A stretch of DNA of 26,405 nucleotides, taken from positions 1 to 26,405 of the forward strand of contig DASVGV010000045.1 of the NCBI GenBank assembly GCA_036379355.1, written 5' to 3'. Positions 1-7,034 of this stretch are shown piece after piece. Every line of letters starts with the position of its first letter. Positions within the stretch are counted from its first letter, which is position 1. Source of the DNA: CAJCIY01 sp036379355. Lineage in GTDB: Bacteria; Actinomycetota; Actinomycetes; Mycobacteriales; CAJCIY01. Under the pieces are notes generated by a model that was given only the letters and a program-made list of their open reading frames with translations, was not told the origin of the DNA and made no database searches. Both the position numbers and the translations under genes were made by a program.

Positions 1-951
1 GTCGACCGACAGCGGAACGGCCACCCGTGGGACCCGCTGCCGGCGGCGTACCGCCTCGGCCATGGCCTGCGCCATCCGCGCGCTGCCCTTGACCTGGGCG
101 GTCGCCGACGGCTCGCGACCGGTCGCCTCCACGCCGGGGAACAGCGTGGCGGGGGTGCGCATCACCACGCCGGTCTCGCCGAGCGAGGGGAGCACCTGCT
201 CGATGTAGCGCAGGAAGCTGCGGTTCGGCCCGATCAGCAGGACGCCCGAGCGCGCGATGCGGCTGCGGTACGTGTACAGCAGGTAGGCCGCGCGATGCAG
301 CGCGACGGCCGTCTTGCCCGTGCCCGGACCGCCCTGCACCACCAGGACGCCGTCGAGCGGGGCGCGCACGACCCGGTCCTGCTCGGCCTGGATCGTGGCC
401 ACGATGTCGCGCATGCGGCCGGTCCGGCTCGCGTTCAGGGCCACCAGCAGGGCGCCCTCGCCGGCAACGACCTGGCCCTCGTGCACGGCGTCCAGGTCGA
501 GCACCTCGTCCTCGACGCCGGTGACCGTGCGCCCGCGGGTCGACAGGTGGCGCCGGCGGACCACGCCGCGGGTGTCGGCCGGCGTCGCTTGGTAGAACGG
601 CTCCGCGGCCGGTGCCCGCCAGTCGACGAGGATCTGGCTCTGCGCCCCGTCCGACAGCCCGATCCGCCCGATGTGACGGACGACGCCGTCGGCCAGGTCC
701 AGGCGGCCGAAGGCCAGGCGCTCCTCGACGGCGCGCAGCTGGTCGAGGCGCTGCGAGTACAACTGGTCGAACGCGTCCCGCTCGCTGACCGCCTGCGGGG
801 TGCGGGTGGTCGGGGTCCGGCGGACGCGGTCGAGCTGGTCCGCGGTCTCCGCGCGCAGCACGTCGAGCCGTGCGTACAGCCGATCGACGACCGCCTGCTC
901 GGCGGCCAGCTCCGACGCCAGGACGGCGTCGGGCTGACGGGTCTCGGACAC
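1..951 (-). CDS. helD: HelD-type RNA polymerase-associated helicase, N-terminal 317 residues
   Basis: UvrD/Rep-like superfamily 1 ATPase of the HelD group, which in other Gram-positives removes RNA polymerase from stalled complexes. The reading frame starts at a GTG (949-951) and runs off the left edge, so the C-terminal half is missing. The N-terminus (ELAAEQAVVDRLYARLDVL) is the coiled-coil arm typical of HelD. It is followed by the conserved stretch LVDWRAPAAEPFYQA, and the Walker A motif GGPGTGKTAVALHRA lies at about residues 207-221. GAGG lies four bases before the GTG, so the ribosome site is close or weak. The gene is divergent from the DedA-like gene at 1058. The family is secure; the exact subclass (HelD rather than the rifampicin-resistance HelR) is inferred from the N-terminal residues and is less certain. 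Confidence 0.85.
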   Translation of the reverse strand, partial: MSETRQPDAVLASELAAEQAVVDRLYARLDVLRAETADQLDRVRRTPTTRTPQAVSERDAFDQLYSQRLDQLRAVEERLAFGRLDLADGVVRHIGRIGLSDGAQSQILVDWRAPAAEPFYQATPADTRGVVRRRHLSTRGRTVTGVEDEVLDLDAVHEGQVVAGEGALLVALNASRTGRMRDIVATIQAEQDRVVRAPLDGVLVVQGGPGTGKTAVALHRAAYLLYTYRSRIARSGVLLIGPNRSFLRYIEQVLPSLGETGVVMRTPATLFPGVEATGREPSATAQVKGSARMAQAMAEAVRRRQRVPRVAVPLSVD

Positions 952-1045
952 AGGGCCTCGGCGGGGATGGTCGCGACGGGGGCCATCCAGTATCGACCCT
1001 CACCGGCCGGCCACGAGACGGGGCTCCCCGTCCGCGCCGCGCACC

Positions 1046-1051
1046 TAGGCT
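1046..1051 (+). promoter_or_regulatory. -10 box for a probable leaderless transcript
   Basis: TAGGCT ends six bases before the GTG at 1058. That spacing would place transcription start at or next to the start codon, as in many actinobacterial leaderless mRNAs. No Shine-Dalgarno sequence is present. No convincing -35 was identified. Confidence 0.4.
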
Positions 1052-1057
1052 GGTCGG

Positions 1058-1846
1058 GTGGGCGACGACGCGAAGGCGACTCCGGCCGCCGTACCGACCG
1101 CCGCACCGCACGCGCCCGAGCCGCCGGACGAAGAACGCACGGACGGGACCGCCCCGCGCGCGGCAGCGGGGCGCGAGCCGCTGGACCTCGCGGCAGCCCT
1201 CGAGCACATCCGGCCGGGGGACGTGGTGTGTCTCGGCGGCATCTTCCTGTCGGTCGCGCTCGGCTTCGCGTCGTACCCGCTGGCCGCCTTCCTGCTCGCC
1301 CACGTCAAGATCCACCTGGTGGCCACCGCGTCGATCTCGGCGCTGCTCACCGGCGGCGCCGCGGCGTACGCGGGCACGATCCCGCTCTGGCTGGTCCTGG
1401 TCCTCGCCGTGATCGGGCTGGCGAAGTTCGACCCGTTCTACTTCTGGGCCGGCCGCCGGTACGGCGACAACGTCGCCCACTTCATCGAGCAGTACGGCAG
1501 CATCAAGCCGCGGACGGTCGCCCGCGCGGAGCGGTGGGTCGCGCGCTTCGGACCCCCGCTGCTCACGATCTCGTTCTTCGTCCCGATCCCGACCCGGCTG
1601 GTCATGGTGCTGCTCGGCGCGAGCGGCGTGTCGTGGCTGGCCTTCGCGATCGCGGACTTCGTCGGCACGATGGCGTGGATCGGCCTGTACATCGCGGTCG
1701 GCCACCACTTCCACGCGCAGGTCGACCACGTGGCGCACGTCGTGAACCACTACTCGATCCTGATCGGCCTGGGCCTGCTGGGCGTGGTCATCGCGATTTC
1801 GGTGGTTCGGGGGATGCGCATGCGCCCGACGGCGCCGCCGTCCTGA
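1058..1846 (+). CDS. DedA/VTT-domain-like integral membrane protein
   Basis: A 262-residue membrane protein. The first 60 residues are Ala/Pro-rich and acidic, probably cytoplasmic and disordered. Hydrophobic segments follow at roughly 65-85, 90-110, 112-130, 180-205 and 235-255. The central part (FYFWAGRRYGDNVAHF, then ERWVARFGPPLLTISFFVPIPTRL and a glycine-rich helix) resembles the re-entrant VTT core of DedA/SNARE-associated proteins, which are linked to undecaprenyl-phosphate or phospholipid flipping and to proton-motive-force homeostasis. The substrate cannot be told from the sequence. GTG was chosen as start because the -10-like TAGGCT lies just upstream and no ribosome site is visible. 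It is a single gene, divergent from helD and followed by the cold-shock gene after 123 bases. Confidence 0.75.
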   Translation: MGDDAKATPAAVPTAAPHAPEPPDEERTDGTAPRAAAGREPLDLAAALEHIRPGDVVCLGGIFLSVALGFASYPLAAFLLAHVKIHLVATASISALLTGGAAAYAGTIPLWLVLVLAVIGLAKFDPFYFWAGRRYGDNVAHFIEQYGSIKPRTVARAERWVARFGPPLLTISFFVPIPTRLVMVLLGASGVSWLAFAIADFVGTMAWIGLYIAVGHHFHAQVDHVAHVVNHYSILIGLGLLGVVIAISVVRGMRMRPTAPPS

Positions 1847-1969
1847 ACAAGCATTTTCCGGCCCCTGGTACCCGTCCGGCCGCTTCTGTGGCACGCTTTC
1901 CGCACGCCGCGGTTGGGCGGGTCCGTGATGTGCGGGCGCTCGAACCACCCGCATGTTGTAGGAGTTACG

Positions 1970-2173
1970 TTGGCGCAAGGCACTGTCAAGTGGTTCAACG
2001 CCGAGAAGGGGTACGGCTTCATCACCCCCGACGACGGTTCCAAGGACCTGTTCGTGCACTTCTCCGAGATCCAGGGCAGCGGCTACCGCAGCCTGGACGA
2101 GGGCCAGAAGGTCGAGTTCGAAGTCGGCCAGGGCCAGAAGGGCCCCCAGGCCCAGCAGGTCCGGTCCCTGTAG
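1970..2173 (+). CDS. CspA-family cold-shock protein
   Basis: A 67-residue single cold-shock (OB-fold) domain protein that binds single-stranded RNA or DNA. Both nucleic-acid-binding motifs are intact: KWFNAEKGYGFI (RNP1) and DLFVHFSEI (RNP2). The start is a TTG: GTAGGAG lies five bases upstream and the protein then begins at the usual AQGTVKWFN. Longer in-frame starts would add a tail the family lacks. The 123-base upstream gap could hold a structured leader, as cold-shock mRNAs often do, but I did not resolve one. A strong hairpin 21 bases after the stop probably ends the transcript. Confidence 0.95.
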   Translation: MAQGTVKWFNAEKGYGFITPDDGSKDLFVHFSEIQGSGYRSLDEGQKVEFEVGQGQKGPQAQQVRSL

Positions 2174-2194
2174 CTCTCGGGTCCACACGTCGGC

Positions 2195-2230
2195 GACGGG
2201 CCGTCCACCCAGTGGGGTGGGCGGCCCGTC
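2195..2230 (+). terminator. Strong hairpin after the cold-shock gene
   Basis: A 16-bp stem (2195-2210 with 2215-2230, one G-T pair) closes a four-base AGTG loop and lies 21 bases after the cold-shock stop. There is no run of T after it, which is usual for actinobacterial factor-independent terminators. Confidence 0.75.
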
Positions 2231-2280
2231 GTCCGTCTGCCCGCCGGCATCCGCGCATGGCGTTCGGCGATGATGGGGTC

Positions 2281-2442
2281 GTGAGCGAGCGGCGCGACGC
2301 GGACGAGCGTCCGGTGGTCCCCGACCGCAGCGACGCCGATCGCGACGAGGCCTGGGGCGATCGCGCCGCCGACCGCGACGCCGAGGAGCGCCGGCTGCTC
2401 GAGGACCGCCCGCCCCACCACGACGGCCGCTCGAGCTGGTAG
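2281..2442 (+). CDS. Small highly charged protein, conserved-looking, unknown function
   Basis: A 53-residue protein, about half Asp, Glu and Arg, reading VSERRDADERPVVPDRSD and ending LLEDRPPHHDGRSSW. It has no hydrophobic segment and is probably disordered. The ending (LLEDRPPHHD...) resembles small uncharacterised actinobacterial proteins of this type, from memory only. GTG 2281 is the preferred start; an in-frame ATG at 2257 would add eight residues. It sits between the cold-shock terminator and the convergent mscL, leaving 43 bases. No function is proposed. Confidence 0.6.
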   Translation: MSERRDADERPVVPDRSDADRDEAWGDRAADRDAEERRLLEDRPPHHDGRSSW

Positions 2443-2485
2443 CCGCGCCGGCGAGGTTCTGCTCGTCGTGGGCGGTGCGGACGCG

Positions 2486-2899
2486 CTACTGCTCGACGGT
2501 GCAGAAGGCGCAGCGCCGCGCCGCCGCGGGGATGGTCGACAGGCAGTCGACACACTCCTTGGTCGCCGGCGGCTCGTCCGGCACGGGCGGGTTGAACCGG
2601 GCCAGGAGGGCCTGGACGGGCTGCACCACGAGGAAGTAGACGATCGCCGCCACGATCAGGAAGTAGATGATCGCGTTGATCAGGTCGCCGTAGTGGAACA
2701 CGCTGTTGTGCAGGGTGAAGCTGTAGTTCCCGAACGCTCCCTTGCCACCGAAGATGGCGCCGATGAGCGGCGTGATGATGTCCCTGACGAACGCGCTCAC
2801 GATGGCGGTGAAGGCGGCGCCGACGACCACGGCAATGGCGAGGTCGACGACATTGCCGCGCAGGATGAAGTCGCGAAACCCCTTGACGTCGATCTTCAT
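2486..2899 (-). CDS. mscL: Large-conductance mechanosensitive channel MscL with a C-terminal zinc-ribbon-like tail
   Basis: A 137-residue homopentameric inner-membrane channel that opens under membrane tension during hypo-osmotic shock. The N-terminus MKIDVKGFRDFILRGNVVDL and the TM1 pore helix AIAVVVGAAFTAIVSAF are canonical. The periplasmic loop and TM2 (INAIIYFLIVAAIVYFLVV) follow. The C-terminal extension carries Cys116, Cys119, Cys130 and Cys133 (CxxC-x10-CxxC), a zinc-ribbon-like arrangement absent from E. coli MscL. AGAGG lies about six bases before the ATG. It is the last gene of a minus-strand block with the SAF gene and ruc, matching mycobacterial order. Confidence 0.97.
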   Translation of the reverse strand: MKIDVKGFRDFILRGNVVDLAIAVVVGAAFTAIVSAFVRDIITPLIGAIFGGKGAFGNYSFTLHNSVFHYGDLINAIIYFLIVAAIVYFLVVQPVQALLARFNPPVPDEPPATKECVDCLSTIPAAARRCAFCTVEQ

Positions 2900-2997
2900 G
2901 AGGCGCCTCTCTGTCGGACCGCGCGGCGTGGGTTGGCGCGGGGTCCGCGCATCATGCCGTGGACGGTCCGGTCCGGGCCAGGGGCAGCGCCCACGGG

Positions 2998-3705
2998 TCA
3001 GGGCGGTGAGGCGGCCGCGGTGCCCCGGACAGTGACCGACAGCCGCCCGCCGGCCGCGGCGCGCGCCAGCGCGGTCGCCTGCTCGGGGCTGGCCGCGACG
3101 ACGACGAGACCGCCCTGGTCGCCGATCGCCGCGCGCACCGGCGGCACGGACAGCACGGCGAGGTCGGCGGCGACCACGGTCGCCCGGGCGGCCGCGTCCA
3201 CCGCCCCGTCGCCGGCCGCACCCGCGGCGGCCGCGTCCGCGTCTGCCGGGACGCCATCGCTGCCGCGCGCGACCAGCACGTCGACCCGGTCGCCGGGATG
3301 CAGCAGCTCCGACGTACCGGGGTCGGCGAGGCGGACGGGCACCGCCTCGGTGCCGGCCGGCAGCAGTCGGCTGACCGAGAGGACCGTGCGGGTGAGCGGC
3401 AGCCCGGCCGGGACGGCGACCGCGACTGCCTGCCCCACCACGTCGGCGCCCGGCCGCAGCGCGGCGGCCGGCACGACGCCGGGCGGCAGGCCGACGGTGC
3501 GCAGGTCGCCCGCGGCGACCACGCTGCCGGGCACGAGGTCGTGTGCGGCGACCAGCACCGCGACGGTCGGGGCGGCGCTGTGGTGGACCGAGGCGAGGCC
3601 CGCCCAGACGGCGACCGCGGCACAGGCGGCGCTGATCGGCCGCCGGTGCCGGTCGAGCCACCAGCGGATGCCGTCCCGGCGCGACGGAGCGGGCACCCGG
3701 CTCAT
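2998..3705 (-). CDS. SAF-domain (CpaB/RcpC-like) membrane-anchored protein
   Basis: A 235-residue protein. After a basic N-terminus there is one hydrophobic anchor (about 23-42). The SAF domain begins near 47: VAVLVAAHDLVPGSVVAAGDL and LPLTRTVLSVSRLL match the pattern found in Flp-pilus assembly protein CpaB/RcpC. The later part (PVRLADPGTSELLHPGDRVDVLVA) is the second half of an RcpC-type domain, followed by an Ala-rich linker and a C-terminal strand region. No other pilus gene is in the window, so a pilus role is only a family inference; isolated SAF proteins at this locus are common in actinobacteria. ATG 3705 overlaps the stop of a tiny upstream ORF. Confidence 0.75.
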   Translation of the reverse strand: MSRVPAPSRRDGIRWWLDRHRRPISAACAAVAVWAGLASVHHSAAPTVAVLVAAHDLVPGSVVAAGDLRTVGLPPGVVPAAALRPGADVVGQAVAVAVPAGLPLTRTVLSVSRLLPAGTEAVPVRLADPGTSELLHPGDRVDVLVARGSDGVPADADAAAAGAAGDGAVDAAARATVVAADLAVLSVPPVRAAIGDQGGLVVVAASPEQATALARAAAGGRLSVTVRGTAAASPP

Positions 3706-3728
3706 GCGACGTCCCGCTGCGCTGCCAT
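3702..3728 (-). other. Possible eight-codon leader ORF coupled to the SAF gene
   Basis: On the minus strand an ATG at 3728 opens MAAQRDVA and stops in an ATGA overlap with the ATG of the SAF-domain gene. A TAGCGT box (3736-3741) ends seven bases before this ATG, so the mRNA could be leaderless and start on the mini-ORF, with reinitiation driving the SAF gene. This is inferred from spacing only. Confidence 0.3.
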
Positions 3729-3788
3729 GGCCAGGACGCTAGGCAGCCGCCGATGGGTGTGGCCGCCCTCGGACCGATCTGTGGACGG

Positions 3789-4172
3789 TCAGGCGGCGGA
3801 ACCGGAGGACGATCCGGACGAGGACGACGACGTGGACGAGGACGAGGACGCAGCCTTGGCGCCCGACGCGCCCTCGGACTTCTTGCCCTCACTCGCGGTC
3901 GAGCCGCTCTTCGCGCCGTCGCCCTTGCCCGCGTCGGTCTTGCCGGTGTCGGCCTTGGCGCCGTCGTGGTTCCCGCCGCCCGACCGCCCGGAGGAGGCGC
4001 GCGAGTCGGTGCGGTAGAAGCCGCTGCCCTTGAAGACGACCCCGACGGCGCCGTAATGCTTGCGCAGCAGACCCCCGCAGTGCGGGCACTCGGTCAGCGC
4101 GGCGTCGGTGAACGACTGGACCGCTTCGGTGTCACGGCCGCATTCGGTGCAGCGGTACTGGTAGGTCGGCAC
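3789..4172 (-). CDS. ruc: FmdB-type zinc-ribbon protein, Ruc-like redox-regulated chaperone
   Basis: A 127-residue protein with an N-terminal zinc ribbon (PTYQYRCTECGRDTEAVQSF, then ECPHCGGLLRKHYG; two CxxC pairs) and a long disordered tail rich in Gly, Ser, Lys and Ala that ends in serine runs. This is the architecture of Mycobacterium tuberculosis Rv0991c (Ruc), a zinc-binding, oxidation-activated holdase. The locus also matches: it lies next to the cyclo-ligase (Rv0992c there) and near mscL. GTG 4172 is chosen because GGAGAG lies six bases upstream and the family begins PTYxYRC; the in-frame ATG at 4211 would lie inside the operator. A perfect CIRCE operator 27 bases upstream indicates HrcA heat-shock control. 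The chaperone assignment is by homology and context. Confidence 0.85.
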   Translation of the reverse strand: MPTYQYRCTECGRDTEAVQSFTDAALTECPHCGGLLRKHYGAVGVVFKGSGFYRTDSRASSGRSGGGNHDGAKADTGKTDAGKGDGAKSGSTASEGKKSEGASGAKAASSSSSTSSSSSGSSSGSAA

Positions 4173-4198
4173 GCTGGTCTCTCCGCAAAGCTCGATGG

Positions 4199-4225
4199 TT
4201 GGCACTCTCACGTGCCGAGTGCCAA
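4199..4225 (-). promoter_or_regulatory. CIRCE operator (HrcA binding site) upstream of ruc
   Basis: TTGGCACTC-N9-GAGTGCCAA is a perfect 9-9-9 inverted repeat. It matches the CIRCE consensus (TTAGCACTC-N9-GAGTGCTAA) with the G/C change usual in high-GC actinobacteria. It lies between the cyclo-ligase stop and the ruc start, so it is placed to repress ruc, the SAF gene and perhaps mscL. Confidence 0.9.
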
Positions 4226-4254
4226 TCGTACGACAGTCGGATCCGGATTCGGGG

Positions 4255-4866
4255 CTAGGTCACCACGGGCACGGTCAGCAGGGCGTCGGGCAGGGCCACG
4301 TGCGTCACCGGCCGGTCGTGCGGCTCGGCCGGCAGCGCGTCGACCAGCTCGCCGGCGTGCAGCAGGGCGATGACCGGGACGCCGGGCGGCAGGACGCGGT
4401 CGTACGCGCCGCCGCCGCGCCCCAGCCGTACCCCGGCCCGCGACACCGCGAGCGCCGGGACGATCCACACGTCCGGCCGTTCCGGCACCGCGGGTCCGGT
4501 CGGCTCGACCGTGCCCCGCAGGCCCGGCCGGCGGGTGCCGTCGTCAACCACGAGGTCGAGCCCGCCGTCCGGCCGCAGGCGCGGCAGGAGCACCCGCCGG
4601 CCCCGGACGGCGAGAGCCTGGAGCAGGTCACTCGTGTTCGGCTCCGTACCAGCCGAGAGATACACAGTGAGGCACTGCGCGCCGGCGAGGACGGGCGCGC
4701 CGAGCAGCCGTGCGCTGCGCTCGGCGTCGCCGCGCGCCCGTACGTCCGGGGCGAGCCCAGCCCGCCGCGCGAGCACCGCGCGACGGCACGCCGCCTTGCC
4801 CGCCGCACCGTCGCCCGCGGGCCCCTGCGCTGCGTCCACGACCGGCAGTGTGACGCTCGCCGCCAT
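4255..4866 (-). CDS. 5-formyltetrahydrofolate cyclo-ligase
   Basis: A 203-residue enzyme converting 5-formyl-THF and ATP to 5,10-methenyl-THF in the cytoplasmic folate pool. The family signature is present as GVRLGRGGGAYDRVL (usually GxRLGxGGGYYDR). The N-terminal KAACRRAVLARRAGL (basic residues for the nucleotide), AQCLTVYLSAGTEPNT and PDVWIVPALAVS are also typical. The ATG at 4866 gives the normal family length; the frame stays open far upstream, but that is a shadow of the divergent cyclase gene. It faces away from the diguanylate cyclase with 66 bases between starts and precedes the CIRCE-controlled ruc on the same strand. Confidence 0.92.
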   Translation of the reverse strand: MAASVTLPVVDAAQGPAGDGAAGKAACRRAVLARRAGLAPDVRARGDAERSARLLGAPVLAGAQCLTVYLSAGTEPNTSDLLQALAVRGRRVLLPRLRPDGGLDLVVDDGTRRPGLRGTVEPTGPAVPERPDVWIVPALAVSRAGVRLGRGGGAYDRVLPPGVPVIALLHAGELVDALPAEPHDRPVTHVALPDALLTVPVVT

Positions 4867-4932
4867 GGGACGATCCGCTGCTCGGACCGGGCGTGCCGGT
4901 GCCCGGGCCGACGAGCGGTGAAGGGAGCCGGC

Positions 4933-6996
4933 ATGCCGCTGCGCGCGCGCCTGGTCGCAGCGCTCCTGGTCGCCGTCGCGATCCCGGTGGTCGTCGTCGT
5001 GATCGTGCTGGCGGTGGTCCTGCCGACCAGTGCCGGCCACGCCACCGACGCCCGCGTCACGTCGGCGCGCGCCCAGGTGCAGGCGAACCTCCAGGCGGTG
5101 TGCCGTACCCAGACGGCCTTGGCCCGGACACTGGGGCAGGCGAGCGGGAACCTCGACGCCGCGGTCGTCCGCGCCGCCGAGAGTCAGGGCAGCGCGGCGA
5201 TCGTGACCTCCGCCGCGGGCGCTGTCCTGACCTCCGCGGCGCGTGCCGGCGACGACGGCGCGGCGCTGCTCGCAGTCCTGCCGGCCGCGCCCGACTGCGC
5301 CAGCGCGGCGAGCGGGGGGGTCGGCGGGCCACGTGTGGTCGCCGCCCGCGCGCCGCGCAAGGGTGGCGGCGTCGCGGTTGTCGCCCGTGCGCTGGACCCG
5401 AGCCTGGCCGGCGGCACGGCCGGCAGCCTGCTGCCCACGCTCGTCCGCGGGTCGGGCGCCGACCTCACGATCGCGTTCGCCACCCAGAGCCCGCAGCCGC
5501 CGACCGCGACCTCGCTGAACGACAGCACGCTCGCCGCCAAGCTCGCCGCGATCGCCACCTCGGGGCACGCTCCGGTGACGCTCGCGCACGGCGACGGGGC
5601 GACGTACGAGACGATCCCGCTGCTGGGCGGTACGGAGCTGGTCGTCAGCCGGCCGGAGCCGCGGACCGGCCTGATCCTGCTGCTGGTGATCCTCGTCGGC
5701 CTGCTCGCGCTCGCCCTCGCCGCGCTCGCCGGGTGGCGCATCGCCCGGGCCGCCACTCGCCCGCTGAGCCAGCTGTCCGAGGCCGCCGAGCGGGTCACCG
5801 AGGGCGACCTCGACACGCGGCTGCCCGTCACCGGAGACGACGAGGTCGCGCGGCTGTCGCGGGCGTTCAACACGATGACCGAGGCGCTGCGCCGCACGAT
5901 CACCGACCTGCGCGTCAGCCGGGACGAGCTCCAGCGCAACGTGTCCCGGCTCGGCGACACGCTGTCGTCCACGCACGACCTGGACCGCATCCTCGGCGTG
6001 ATCGTCGACACCGCGATGGTCAGCGTCCGGGCTACCGCCGGCGCCCTGCTGCTCACGTCCGCCAGCGGGCAGACCCTCTACCTCCGGGTCGGCCGTGGCC
6101 TCGACGGCCGCATCCGCGGGGCGTCCGCTGCGCCGGGCCAGGCCAACCGGCCGGTCCGCCTTTTCTGGCAGCGGGGCATGCCGGGCGTCGCGGCCCGCGT
6201 CGCCGTGACCGGCGAGGCCCTGCGCGGCACGATCGGCCCGAACGCGCTGGCCCTCGCGCCCGACGAGCCTCAGGGCAAGGCCGTCCTCGCGCTCCCGCTG
6301 CGCAGCGGTGGGCGGGTGACCGGCGTCCTCGCGCTCTACGACCGGGCGGACGGCCTCGCGTTCGACGACCGCGACGTCCGCATCGTCGACTCGTTCGTGG
6401 CGCAGGCCGTCAACGCGGTCGACAACGTCTTGCTGCACCAGGAGGCGCAGCGACTGTCGATCACCGACGGCCTGACCGGCTTGTGGAACTACCGGTACGC
6501 CATCCTCGCGCTGACCCGTGAAGTCGAGCGGGCCGCGCGGTTCCACCGACCGCTCAGCGTGCTGATGCTCGACCTCGACCGGTTCAAGCGCGTCAACGAC
6601 CGGTACGGCCACCAGCGCGGCGACGCCGTCCTGATCGAGGTCGCCAACCGCGTGCGCAGCGTGGTCCGCGAGGTCGACATCCTGGCCCGGTACGGCGGGG
6701 AGGAGCTGATCCTGGTCCTGCCCGAGACCGACCTCGACGGTGCGGTGTTCCTCGCCGACCGCATCCGCGACGCGATCCGCAGCCGGCCGATGGGCGCGCC
6801 CGGCGAGGAGGAGCTGCTGATGACGACGTCGATCGGCGTCGCCGTCTTTCCGCAGCACGGCGAGTCCGCCCGCGTCCTGCTGCGCTCCGCCGACAGCGCG
6901 CTCTATGCCGCCAAGGCGGCCGGGCGCGACCGCTACCGCGTCGCCGGGGACACGCCGGACACCCTCGCCGGCCGTCCGCTCGCGGCCGACCACTGA
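4933..6996 (+). CDS. Membrane diguanylate cyclase with HAMP, GAF and GGDEF domains
   Basis: A 687-residue sensor that would make cyclic di-GMP from two GTP. An N-terminal TM helix (about 7-32) and a second TM (about 246-270) bracket a ~210-residue extracytoplasmic sensor region. HAMP follows (RPLSQLSEAAERVTEGDLDT, DDEVARLSRAFNTMTEAL, about 275-330), then a linker helix, a GAF domain (about 340-500) and GGDEF (about 515-670). Metal-binding DLDRFKRVND starts at residue 547. The active site reads GGEEL (588-592), a GGEEF variant that keeps the catalytic residues. An RxxD inhibitory site (REVD) lies five residues before it, so product feedback is expected. GGGAG lies seven bases before the ATG. 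The sensed signal is unknown. No EAL or HD-GYP partner is in the window. Confidence 0.92.
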   Translation: MPLRARLVAALLVAVAIPVVVVVIVLAVVLPTSAGHATDARVTSARAQVQANLQAVCRTQTALARTLGQASGNLDAAVVRAAESQGSAAIVTSAAGAVLTSAARAGDDGAALLAVLPAAPDCASAASGGVGGPRVVAARAPRKGGGVAVVARALDPSLAGGTAGSLLPTLVRGSGADLTIAFATQSPQPPTATSLNDSTLAAKLAAIATSGHAPVTLAHGDGATYETIPLLGGTELVVSRPEPRTGLILLLVILVGLLALALAALAGWRIARAATRPLSQLSEAAERVTEGDLDTRLPVTGDDEVARLSRAFNTMTEALRRTITDLRVSRDELQRNVSRLGDTLSSTHDLDRILGVIVDTAMVSVRATAGALLLTSASGQTLYLRVGRGLDGRIRGASAAPGQANRPVRLFWQRGMPGVAARVAVTGEALRGTIGPNALALAPDEPQGKAVLALPLRSGGRVTGVLALYDRADGLAFDDRDVRIVDSFVAQAVNAVDNVLLHQEAQRLSITDGLTGLWNYRYAILALTREVERAARFHRPLSVLMLDLDRFKRVNDRYGHQRGDAVLIEVANRVRSVVREVDILARYGGEELILVLPETDLDGAVFLADRIRDAIRSRPMGAPGEEELLMTTSIGVAVFPQHGESARVLLRSADSALYAAKAAGRDRYRVAGDTPDTLAGRPLAADH

Positions 6997-7022
6997 CGCC
7001 CATCTCGCACGGGACGACCGGA

Positions 7023-7028
7023 TAGCCT
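7023..7028 (+). promoter_or_regulatory. -10 box of galU
   Basis: TAGCCT ends six bases before the galU ATG, fitting a leaderless or nearly leaderless mRNA. No Shine-Dalgarno is present in the gap. Confidence 0.45.
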
Positions 7029-7034
7029 CGGTGC

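Noticed and set aside
2195..2230. Operator or insertion-sequence end
   Set aside because: The inverted repeat is a single hairpin with a four-base loop directly after a gene, which fits a terminator; no target duplication or transposase is present.
295..2442. A 715-codon plus-strand open frame
   Set aside because: It runs antisense through helD, then out of frame through the DedA-like and csp genes; composition is Arg/Gly/Ala/Pro-rich. Only its last 53 codons (2281-2442) look like a gene.
4255..6993. A 912-codon minus-strand open frame
   Set aside because: Its upper two thirds is the antisense shadow of the diguanylate cyclase. Only the cyclo-ligase part from 4866 downward is real.
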